From positions 1-30,359 of the forward strand of contig DASQNF010000264.1 of NCBI GenBank assembly GCA_035645115.1: DNA of 30,359 nt, in the 5' to 3' direction. Of the stretch, positions 22,737 to 28,955 are shown one piece after another (within the stretch, counting starts at the first letter, position 1; each line of letters starts with the position of its first letter). Position numbers and translations under genes: made by a program. The notes beneath the pieces were generated by a model, which worked only from the letters and a program-made list of their open reading frames with translations, did not search any database and was not told the DNA's origin. The DNA comes from JACVRW01 sp035645115. GTDB taxonomy: Bacteria > Actinomycetota > Thermoleophilia > Solirubrobacterales > Thermoleophilaceae.

Positions 22737-23837
22737 ATGCGAAACCCGCGTGACTTCCTCAAGCCGCTCGCCATCGGCGCGCCCGAGCCGCTCCGCGAGA
22801 TCCCCTTCAAGCCCTCGCGGATGATCCACTTCCTCGACTTCTCGAACGAGAAGATGGTGGGCAAGGCGCCCGAGCTCGCGCCGAAGGTGGACGTCCTGCT
22901 CGGCAACCTCGAGGACGCGGTGCCCGTGGACCGCAAGGAGGCGGCCCGGGCCGGGCTGATCCGGGTTGGCCGCGAAATGGAGCTCGGCGATACGGCGCTC
23001 TGGACGCGAGTCAACTCGCTCGAGAGCCCCTGGGTGCTCGACGACATGACGCAGCTCGTGGCCGAGATCGGCCACCGGCTCGAGGTGGTGATGGTCCCGA
23101 AGGTCGAGGGGCCCTGGGACATCCACTTCGTCGACCGCCTGCTCGCGCAGCTCGAGGCGAAGGCCGGCCTCGAGCGGCCGATCCTCGTGCACGCGATCCT
23201 CGAGACCGCGCAGGGCGTGACCAACCTCGAGGAGATCGCCACGGCCAGCCCGCGCATGCAGGGGATGAGCTTCGGCCCCGCGGACCTCGCCGCCAACCGC
23301 CGTATGAAGACGACTCGCGTGGGTGGCGGCCATCCGGGCTACCGCGTGATCGAGGACCCGGACGGCACCGACCCCGAGGCGCAGCGCGCCACAGCGCAGC
23401 AGGATCCCTGGCACTACTCGATCGCCCGCATGGTCGACGCCTGCGCGGGCGCCGGGATCCTGCCGTTCTACGGCCCCTACGGGGACATCCGGGACGTGCA
23501 GGGCTGCGAGGCGCAGTTCCGCGCGGCGTTCCTGCTCGGCTGCGTCGGCGCCTGGTCGCTCCATCCCATGCAGATCGAGATCGCCAAGCGGGTCTTCTCA
23601 CCCGACCCCGAGGAGGTCCGCTTCGCGAAGAGGGTGATCGAGGCGATCCCGGACGGCCGCGGGGTGCACATGATCGACGGCAAGATGCAGGACGACGCCA
23701 CCTGGAAGCAGTGCAAGGTGATGGTCGACCTCGCCGAGATGCTGGCCCGCAAGGACCCGGAGCTGGCCGCCGCCTACGAGCTCGGCTCCAATGGCGCCGC
23801 GCCCGACGCCGGGCGCCTGAGCCCGAGCGGCACCTAG
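22737..23837 (+). CDS. mcl1: Malyl-CoA/beta-methylmalyl-CoA lyase
   Basis: The 366-aa protein belongs to the HpcH/HpaI-CitE aldolase superfamily and carries GNLEDAVPVDRKEAAR, MVPKVEGPWDIH, HAILETAQGVTNL and the lyase-typical block FGPADLAANRRMKTTRVGGG followed by HPGY. The family cleaves beta-methylmalyl-CoA to glyoxylate and propionyl-CoA and interconverts malyl-CoA with acetyl-CoA plus glyoxylate, using Mg2+. A plain CitE would be about 290 aa; this length and block fit Mcl. ATG 22737 is chosen over a TTG four codons upstream; a TAGATT -10 lies 11 nt ahead. It is divergent from the hydratase gene and followed after 74 bp by an acyl-CoA ligase operon. Confidence 0.9.
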   Translation: MRNPRDFLKPLAIGAPEPLREIPFKPSRMIHFLDFSNEKMVGKAPELAPKVDVLLGNLEDAVPVDRKEAARAGLIRVGREMELGDTALWTRVNSLESPWVLDDMTQLVAEIGHRLEVVMVPKVEGPWDIHFVDRLLAQLEAKAGLERPILVHAILETAQGVTNLEEIATASPRMQGMSFGPADLAANRRMKTTRVGGGHPGYRVIEDPDGTDPEAQRATAQQDPWHYSIARMVDACAGAGILPFYGPYGDIRDVQGCEAQFRAAFLLGCVGAWSLHPMQIEIAKRVFSPDPEEVRFAKRVIEAIPDGRGVHMIDGKMQDDATWKQCKVMVDLAEMLARKDPELAAAYELGSNGAAPDAGRLSPSGT

Positions 23838-23911
23838 CCGTAGGCGCCGGCGGTTCGGGCGATCGATCCACCGCCCCGCCCGCACGGCTGGCGCTAGGGT
23901 TGCCGCCCCCC

Positions 23912-25126
23912 ATGAGGTTCTTCGAGTACGAGGCCCGGGAGATCGTCAGGCGGGCCGGCATCCCGGTCACCGACTTCGGCTTCGCCACGAGCGCGCAGCA
24001 GGCGCGCGAGATCGCCCACCGGATCGGCGGCCCCACGGTGGTCAAGTCGCAGGTGCTGAGCGGCGGGCGCATGAAGGCCGGCGGCGTCAAGTTCGCCGAC
24101 AGCCCCGACGAGGCGGCCGCCCACGCGGAGTCGATCCTGGGCCTCGAGATCGGCGGGCACATGCCGCGCGGGGTGCTCGTCGACCCGAAGGCGGCCGTGC
24201 GCCAGGAGTATTACGCGGGGGTGGTCTGGGACGGCCTGCGCAAGCGCCCGGTGATGATCTTCTCGCCGGTTGGCGGCATCGACATCGAGCAGGTCGCCGA
24301 GGAGCAGCCCGACAAGGTCGGCCGCCGCCACTTCTCCACGATCATGCCGCTCAGCGACTTCATGGCGAAGGAGGTCGTGGCGAGCACGGGCGTGACCGGC
24401 TCGCGGCTCAACCGGATCACGCCGATCCTTTCGAAGCTCGCGCGACTGTTCCTGGAATACGACATGACGCTCGCCGAGATCAACCCGCTCGGGGAGCTCG
24501 ACGACGGCAGCTTCGTGGCGCTCGACGCCCACATGGACATGGAGAACGAGGCGCGGCCGCGCCAGCAGGCGCTCCTGGCCGAGCTCGGCGTGGGCGACGA
24601 GGAGACCCGTGAGGCGCGCGAGCCCACCGAGTTCGAGCTCGCCGGCGAGGCGGTGGACGCGTTGGACCACCGCGGCGTGGCCGGCAACGTGACCGAGTTC
24701 GACGGCGACCTCGGTCTCGTGATCGGAGCGGGCGGCGGCTCGCTCACGCTCTTCGACGCCGTGCGCGCTCACGGCGGGCGGCCCGCCAACTACTGCGAGA
24801 TCGGCGGCAACCCCTCCGTGCGCAAGGCCTGCGAGCTCGCCAAGCTCGTGCTGGGCAAGCCGGGCGTGGACAAGATCGCGGTGATGATGTCGATCGTCTC
24901 CAACACGCGCGTGGACATCGTGGCGCGCGGCGTCGTCAAGGCGTGCCTGGAGCTCGGCTTCGACCCGGCCGAGAAGATCGCCATCTTCCGCATCCCGGGC
25001 GCCTGGGAGGACGAGGGCTTCAAGATCCTCGAGAAGTACGGCGTGGAGTACTGCGACCGCGGCGTCTCGATGCACGAGGCCGCGCGACGGGCGGTCGAGA
25101 AGATCCACGGAGCCGCGGCGCCGTGA
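23912..25126 (+). CDS. ATP-grasp acyl-CoA ligase beta subunit (succinate- or malate-CoA ligase)
   Basis: The 404-aa protein begins MRFFEYEAREIVRRAGIPV and has the ATP-grasp domain (KSQVLSGGRMKAGGVKFADS, LAEINPLGELDDGSFVALDAHMDMENEA in parts), then a CoA-ligase domain (GLVIGAGGGSLTLFDAVRAHGGRPANYCEIGG). It matches the beta subunit of succinyl-CoA synthetase and of malate-CoA ligase (SucC/MtkA). The location right after a malyl-CoA lyase favours malate activation, but the sequence is too far from the MtkA I recall to settle it, and a CcsA-like citryl-CoA ligase is a third option. ATG 23912 follows TAGGGT by 11 nt. Its stop overlaps the alpha subunit start (GTGA). Confidence 0.85.
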   Translation: MRFFEYEAREIVRRAGIPVTDFGFATSAQQAREIAHRIGGPTVVKSQVLSGGRMKAGGVKFADSPDEAAAHAESILGLEIGGHMPRGVLVDPKAAVRQEYYAGVVWDGLRKRPVMIFSPVGGIDIEQVAEEQPDKVGRRHFSTIMPLSDFMAKEVVASTGVTGSRLNRITPILSKLARLFLEYDMTLAEINPLGELDDGSFVALDAHMDMENEARPRQQALLAELGVGDEETREAREPTEFELAGEAVDALDHRGVAGNVTEFDGDLGLVIGAGGGSLTLFDAVRAHGGRPANYCEIGGNPSVRKACELAKLVLGKPGVDKIAVMMSIVSNTRVDIVARGVVKACLELGFDPAEKIAIFRIPGAWEDEGFKILEKYGVEYCDRGVSMHEAARRAVEKIHGAAAP

Positions 25127-26046
25127 GCATCCTGATCGACGAGGACACCACCTTCATCGTCCAGGGGATCACCGGCCGTGAGGCCGTGAACCTCACGCGC
25201 GAGTGCCTCGACTACGGCGCGGGCGCGAAGATCGTGGGCGGCGTGACACCCGGGCGGCTCGGCCGCGACGTGCACGGGGTGCCCGTGTTCGACACCGTCT
25301 CCCAGGCGGTCGAGCACCACGGAGCCCCGATCGCCGGCGCGGTCGTAACGGTCCCCCCCGCGTTCACCAAGGACGCCGTGTTCGAGGCGATCGAGAACGG
25401 GATCGAGCTGATCGTGATCGTGACCGAGCGCATCCCACGCGGTGACGTGGCTCAGATGGTGGAGCTGGCCGGCGCGCGCGGGGCACGCATCATCGGCCCG
25501 AACTGCCTCGGGGTGATGGTGCCGGACGTGGTCAAGATGGGCGGCATCGGTGGCCCGGCCCGGGACGCCGCGAAGGCGTACAGCAGCGGGCCGGTGGGCG
25601 TGATCTCGCGCTCGGGCGGCATGACCACCGAGATGTCCTCGACACTGACGGCGGCCGGGCTCGGCCAGACCACGGCCGTCTCGATCGGCGGCGACGCGAT
25701 CATCGGCTCCTCCTACGCCGAGCTGATGCCGCTGTTCGAGGCCGACGACCAGACCGAGGCGATCGTGATCTACACCGAGCCGGGCGGTCGCATGGAGGCC
25801 GAGCTGGCGCGCTACGTGACCGAGGAGAGCGAGCGCAGGCTGCCGATAGTGGCGTTCATGGCCGGCCGCTTCATGGACGAGATGCCGGGGATGAGCTTCG
25901 GTCACGCCGGCACGATCGTGGAGGGCAAAGAGGACACGGCTGCGGAGAAGATTGCGCGTCTCGCGTCCGCGGGGATCGTGGTGGCGGAGGAGATCGGAGA
26001 GATACCGGCGCTCGTCAGGGAGCGGATCGGGGCGACGGTCCGGTGA
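25123..26046 (+). CDS. Acyl-CoA ligase alpha subunit (succinate- or malate-CoA ligase)
   Basis: The 307-aa protein has the CoA-binding Rossmann domain (FIVQGITGREAVNLTRECLD, VGGVTPGRLG) and the ligase domain (IIGPNCLGVMVP, VISRSGGMTTEMSSTLTAAG). The phosphohistidine is H261 in MSFGH261AGTIV, which carries phosphate between ATP and the acid. It is the normal partner of the preceding beta subunit and is coupled to it by GTGA. Its own stop overlaps the start of a ferredoxin gene, again by GTGA. The same substrate doubt applies as for the beta subunit. Confidence 0.88.
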   Translation: MSILIDEDTTFIVQGITGREAVNLTRECLDYGAGAKIVGGVTPGRLGRDVHGVPVFDTVSQAVEHHGAPIAGAVVTVPPAFTKDAVFEAIENGIELIVIVTERIPRGDVAQMVELAGARGARIIGPNCLGVMVPDVVKMGGIGGPARDAAKAYSSGPVGVISRSGGMTTEMSSTLTAAGLGQTTAVSIGGDAIIGSSYAELMPLFEADDQTEAIVIYTEPGGRMEAELARYVTEESERRLPIVAFMAGRFMDEMPGMSFGHAGTIVEGKEDTAAEKIARLASAGIVVAEEIGEIPALVRERIGATVR

Positions 26047-26288
26047 ACGGGATCTTCATCCAGGTCGAGTTGAGCGACACCGCCCGCTCGGACGGCGAGC
26101 TCGCGAGGAAGCTCGAGGAGGCCTGCCCGGTGGACATTTTCAGCGCCGCGAGCGGCGGCGTGCGGATCGTCGAGGAGAACCTCGACGAGTGCGTGCTGTG
26201 CGGGCTCTGCCTCGACGCCTCGCCACCGGGTGCCGTGCGCGTGGTCAAGCTCTACGACGGCGGCGCCGAGCTCGAACGGACCGTCTGA
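26043..26288 (+). CDS. Small ferredoxin, FixX/ETF-QO-type [4Fe-4S]
   Basis: The 81-aa protein has Cys28 in EACPVDIF and then C50-V-L-C53-G-L-C56-L-D-A-S-P. The usual fourth Cys before Pro is Ser60. This four-Cys set (one CP followed by CxxCxxC) is the arrangement of FixX and of the ferredoxin domain of electron-transfer-flavoprotein ubiquinone oxidoreductase, where the early Cys completes one [4Fe-4S] cluster. The start GTG overlaps the ligase alpha stop (GTGA). A ferredoxin coupled to an acyl-CoA ligase is unusual; the nearby acyl-CoA dehydrogenase suggests involvement in electron transfer from acyl-CoA oxidation, but no electron-transfer flavoprotein gene is seen here. Confidence 0.75.
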   Translation: MNGIFIQVELSDTARSDGELARKLEEACPVDIFSAASGGVRIVEENLDECVLCGLCLDASPPGAVRVVKLYDGGAELERTV

Positions 26289-26292
26289 CGGA

Positions 26293-26319
26293 CGCTGAGC
26301 GCCTCGTCGGTGCTCAGCG
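26293..26319. terminator. Hairpin between convergent genes, candidate bidirectional terminator
   Basis: CGCTGAGC (26293-26300) pairs with GCTCAGCG (26312-26319) around an 11-nt loop. It lies between the ferredoxin stop and the stop of the convergent SCP2-like gene, partly inside the latter's last codons. There is no U-tract, so termination would be of the weak, high-GC kind. Confidence 0.45.
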
Positions 26320-26676
26320 CCGCGCCAGCTGGCGCTGGATCACGTTGCCGAGCAGCTTGACCACCGCCGCGTCGCCGGTGACCCGTACGTGACCGTGCTC
26401 GTAGGCCTCGACCCAGTGCCGCAGGCGGCCGTCGGTGGCAAGCTCGTTGAAGTGCGAGCGCGACACCGACACGTCTATGCGGGCGTCGGCGGCGGGGTCG
26501 CGGTCGATCTTCGGGCCGGGTATCTCCACGCGCCAGATCGGCACGTCCCCACCCCGGGCGCGCAGCTCGAGCCGGCCGACCAGCTTCAGCTGCTTGAGCG
26601 CCGGCACCTCCTCCTGGAGCGTCTCGATCGCCTGCGCGATCAGCGCTTTCGTCCCGGTCACCGCCACGCAGCCCAT
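26314..26676 (-). CDS. SCP2-like (sterol-carrier fold) protein
   Basis: The 120-aa product shows an SCP2-type order of elements: a front helix (TKALIAQAIETLQEEVPALKQL), strands WRVEIPGPKIDRD and ADARIDVSVSRSHF, then ELATDGRLRHWVEAYEHGHVRVTGD and a closing helix. SCP2-like domains bind fatty acids, sterols or acyl-CoAs. It is convergent with the ferredoxin gene and lies 66 bp downstream of the acyl-CoA dehydrogenase stop on the same strand, which fits a lipid role. No catalytic residues are evident. Confidence 0.65.
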   Translation of the reverse strand: MGCVAVTGTKALIAQAIETLQEEVPALKQLKLVGRLELRARGGDVPIWRVEIPGPKIDRDPAADARIDVSVSRSHFNELATDGRLRHWVEAYEHGHVRVTGDAAVVKLLGNVIQRQLARR

Positions 26677-26742
26677 CTACCCGGCTGAGAGACGTGGCAA
26701 GCCGGTTGCTCGGTCGCCCGGGCCCGCGCGGGCCCGACGGAG

Positions 26743-27945
26743 CTAAAGCTTGCTCCGCTCGAGCAGCTTCTTCCCGATCACCATGCGCTGGATCTCGGAG
26801 GTGCCCTCGCCGATCAGGAGCAGCGGGGCGTCGCGGTACAGGCGCTCGATCTCGTACTCCTTCGAGTAGCCGTATCCGCCGTGGATGCGGAACGCCTCCT
26901 CCACCACCTCCTTGCCGGTCTCGGAGGCGAACAGCTTGGCCATCCCGGCCTCGAGGTCCGAGCGCTGCCCGGCGTCCTTGAGGCGGGCCGCCTTGAGGGT
27001 GAGCAGGCGGGCGGCCTCGATCTTCGTGGCCATGTCGGCAAGCTTGAACTGGATCGCCTGGTGACCGGCGATCGGCCGGCCGAAGGCCTTGCGCTCCTGC
27101 GAGTAGCGCAGCGCCAGCTCGAGCGCGCGCTGGGCGATCCCCACGCCGCGGGCGGCCACGTTCACACGCCCGACCTCGAGCGCGTCCATCATCTGGCCGA
27201 AGCCCTTGCCGAGCCCGGCCTCCTCGCCGCCGAGGATGCGCTCGGGCGGGCACTTGAAGCCGTCGTAGACGAGCTCCGTGGACTCCACTCCCTTGTAGCC
27301 CATCTTCTTGATCTTGGGCGGGACGGTGAGGCCCTCGCTCTGCTCCTGCCAGGGCGTCTTCTCGGTGATGAAGCAGGTCATGCCCTTGTAGGGCGGATCG
27401 GCCTTCGGGTCGTTCTTCATCAGCACGAAGACCACGCCCGAGCCGAGCCCGTTTGTGACCCACATCTTCTGACCGTTCAACTCCCAGTCCCCGCTCTCGG
27501 TCTTCCGGGCGGTGGACTTGATGCCCTGGACGTCGGACCCGCACTCAGGCTCGGAGAGCGAGAAGGCGGCGCGGACCTCCCCGGTGGCCATCCGCGGAAG
27601 GAAGTGCTCCTTCTGCTCGTCGCTGCCGAACTTCATCAGCAGGTAGGACCCGATGAAGTGGGTGTTGACGATGCCGGAGATCGAGATCCAGCCCCGCGAC
27701 AGCTCCTCCACGATCATCGCGTAGGTGGTGAGGTCGAGCCCCATCCCGCCGTGCTCCTCGGGGATCGTCACGCCGAACAGGCCGAGCTCCTTCATCTGCT
27801 CGACCACCGCCTCCGGGAACTTGTCCTCGTGGTCGTGCTCCTCGGCGATCGGCAGGACCTCGTTGTCCACGAACTGCCGCACCATCTCGGTGATGGCCTT
27901 TTGCTCGTCGGTCTTCTCGCTGTAGGCGCTTGCTGCCACCGCCAT
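26743..27945 (-). CDS. Acyl-CoA dehydrogenase (possible methylsuccinyl-CoA dehydrogenase)
   Basis: The 400-aa flavoprotein has the acyl-CoA dehydrogenase signatures FSLSEPECGSDVQGIKSTA, WVTNGLGSGVVFVLM, ALEVGRVNVAARGVGIAQRA, FGRPIAGHQAIQFKLADM and the catalytic base Glu380 in GE380GTSEIQRMVIG. It would oxidise an acyl-CoA to the enoyl-CoA and pass electrons to electron-transfer flavoprotein. The location beside the hydratase and lyase genes allows the methylsuccinyl-CoA to mesaconyl-CoA step, but known Mcd enzymes are about 550 aa, so ordinary beta-oxidation is equally possible. A perfect 20-bp palindrome lies 22 bp upstream and the AGGAG at about 27958 is the likely ribosome site. Confidence 0.88.
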   Translation of the reverse strand: MAVAASAYSEKTDEQKAITEMVRQFVDNEVLPIAEEHDHEDKFPEAVVEQMKELGLFGVTIPEEHGGMGLDLTTYAMIVEELSRGWISISGIVNTHFIGSYLLMKFGSDEQKEHFLPRMATGEVRAAFSLSEPECGSDVQGIKSTARKTESGDWELNGQKMWVTNGLGSGVVFVLMKNDPKADPPYKGMTCFITEKTPWQEQSEGLTVPPKIKKMGYKGVESTELVYDGFKCPPERILGGEEAGLGKGFGQMMDALEVGRVNVAARGVGIAQRALELALRYSQERKAFGRPIAGHQAIQFKLADMATKIEAARLLTLKAARLKDAGQRSDLEAGMAKLFASETGKEVVEEAFRIHGGYGYSKEYEIERLYRDAPLLLIGEGTSEIQRMVIGKKLLERSKL

Positions 27946-27967
27946 GTGCTCAGAGACGCTCCTGGGT

Positions 27968-27987
27968 GATTGACTCGCGAGTCAATC
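27968..27987. promoter_or_regulatory. 20-bp perfect palindrome, probable repressor operator
   Basis: GATTGACTCGCGAGTCAATC equals its own reverse complement. It lies 22 bp upstream of the acyl-CoA dehydrogenase ATG, just downstream of a possible minus-strand -10 (TATCCT, about 27993). A TetR-type fatty-acid or acyl-CoA regulator binding here would block transcription. No such regulator gene is in the window. Confidence 0.75.
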
Positions 27988-28045
27988 GAGGATACAGCGG
28001 CGCCCTCGCTCGGAGCGCGCCGTCGGATCCCGCGCTCGCGCGCGG

Positions 28046-28636
28046 TCAGTACCCGCGCGGGTGGCGGGGGGTGAACGCCCCCGGATCGCGCAGCGTCTTC
28101 GACCAGCGCGGGCCGGTTCCGGGACCCGGGGCGTCCGGGTCGCGAAGCGAGGTGTCGAAGCGCAGCCCGGCGACGACGAGGTAGGCGTGCCCGCCGTTGG
28201 CGTAGACGGTGATCCACCGGCCGGGGCCTTCCCGGCCCCAGCTCATCAGGGCGCCGCTCGGGAGCGGCGAGCGCAGGAAGCGCCCGCCGTAGAGCGCGTA
28301 GGAGACGGCGCCCGAGCAGTCGTAGCCGCTGTCCAGCCATCCCCTGCGGAAGGGCTGGTGCCCGCCGCCGTAGCGATACGGCTTCTCGACGAGTCGGTTG
28401 GCCGCCTCGATCACGCGCCGCACCCGCAGCGGCGCCGAGACGGGCGCGATCACGCGGCCGTTCACGAGCGTGGCCTTCGCGGCCGGGGGCGGCGGGGGCG
28501 GGGGCAGCTGGAAGGTCGCGCCGCCGCTGGCGTAGGTCTGGGCCGAGGCGAGCGGCGTGGCCGCGAGGCTCGCGCCGGTCAGGCAGGCGAAAGCAAGGAC
28601 GGCGCACAGCAGCTTTTTCCGTGAAGGGGTAGGCAT
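28046..28636 (-). CDS. Secreted NlpC/P60-type cell-wall hydrolase
   Basis: The 196-aa protein has a signal peptide (MPTPSRKKLLCAVLAFACLT, cleavage likely after ASA32), a Pro-rich linker (LPPPPPPPAA) and a compact NlpC/P60-like domain with catalytic C107 (SGYDC107SGAVSYALYGG) and H150 (NGGH150AYLVVAGLRFDTS). Such enzymes cut peptide bonds in peptidoglycan. Length is short, with no repeat or wall-binding domain. It is preceded directly by a c-di-AMP riboswitch, a known arrangement for actinobacterial wall hydrolases. The ATG at 28636 stands immediately after AAAGAG, closer than a normal ribosome site. Confidence 0.88.
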   Translation of the reverse strand: MPTPSRKKLLCAVLAFACLTGASLAATPLASAQTYASGGATFQLPPPPPPPAAKATLVNGRVIAPVSAPLRVRRVIEAANRLVEKPYRYGGGHQPFRRGWLDSGYDCSGAVSYALYGGRFLRSPLPSGALMSWGREGPGRWITVYANGGHAYLVVAGLRFDTSLRDPDAPGPGTGPRWSKTLRDPGAFTPRHPRGY

Positions 28637-28639
28637 CTC

Positions 28640-28790
28640 TTTCGAACGCCTACGGGGTTAGCTGACGGGCTCGCGCTGAAAGAGCTTGCGCGCCTCCTCT
28701 GGCGAGGAGGTTCGCCCCAGTGGCCGATCGGCCACCTTGGTTCCCCCGTTCCCCGGCGGCCCCGGGGATTCGGCGTGGTGCTGAAGCTAA
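28640..28790 (-). ncRNA. c-di-AMP riboswitch (ydaO-yuaA class)
   Basis: Reading the minus strand, the conserved blocks appear in order: ACGCCGAATCC (28776-28766), AACGGGGGAACCAA (28750-28737), a GGGGCGAACC bulge region, then CGTCAGCTAACC (28667-28656) and CGTAGGCG (28654-28647). These are the hallmark blocks of the ydaO/yuaA motif, which binds cyclic di-AMP and usually shuts off cell-wall hydrolase or osmolyte genes. Between them are two stems, GTGGCCGATCGGCCAC and CCTCCTCGCCAGAGGAGG. The 3' end lies about 4 nt from the NlpC/P60 start codon, so little room is left for a separate terminator. Confidence 0.93.
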
Positions 28791-28892
28791 CAGATAAGTC
28801 GGCGGGCGTCCTGCTGGGGCTCTAAGTGCAGTTCCGCACTTGTTCTCCCCGCACACTGCGGCTCCTGCCGCGCTTGCTGCTCTGCATGCGCC

Positions 28893-28898
28893 TATGCT
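28893..28898 (+). promoter_or_regulatory. -10 element TATGCT before the leader ORF
   Basis: TATGCT ends 6 nt before the GTG at 28905, which opens a 16-codon ORF. The spacing is the leaderless type seen elsewhere in the window. The promoter lies in the 315-bp region between the two divergent genes, the rest of which holds the riboswitch. Confidence 0.4.
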
Positions 28899-28904
28899 CC
28901 CGCG

Positions 28905-28955
28905 GTGAAGTGCCCTGGTGTCCCGGCTGACGACCTCCTTTCCGGGCGCCCGTGA
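28905..28955 (+). CDS. 16-codon leader ORF overlapping the acyl-CoA synthetase start
   Basis: GTG 28905 opens a frame reading VKCPGVPADDLLSGRP and stops at TGA 28953-28955, which overlaps the synthetase GTG (GTGA). The synthetase has no ribosome binding site, so ribosomes ending the leader are the likely source of its translation. The peptide itself has no recognised function. It may be a leader peptide rather than a gene product. Confidence 0.45.
   Translation: MKCPGVPADDLLSGRP

Noticed and set aside
26043..26288. Ferredoxin broken by loss of its fourth cysteine
   Set aside because: The upstream CP motif at C28 supplies the fourth ligand in the FixX/ETF-QO arrangement, so the set is complete.
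28824..28841. AAGTGC/GCACTT dyad between the divergent riboswitch and synthetase units
   Set aside because: The arms are only 6 bp and such dyads are common by chance; without conservation it cannot be called an operator.
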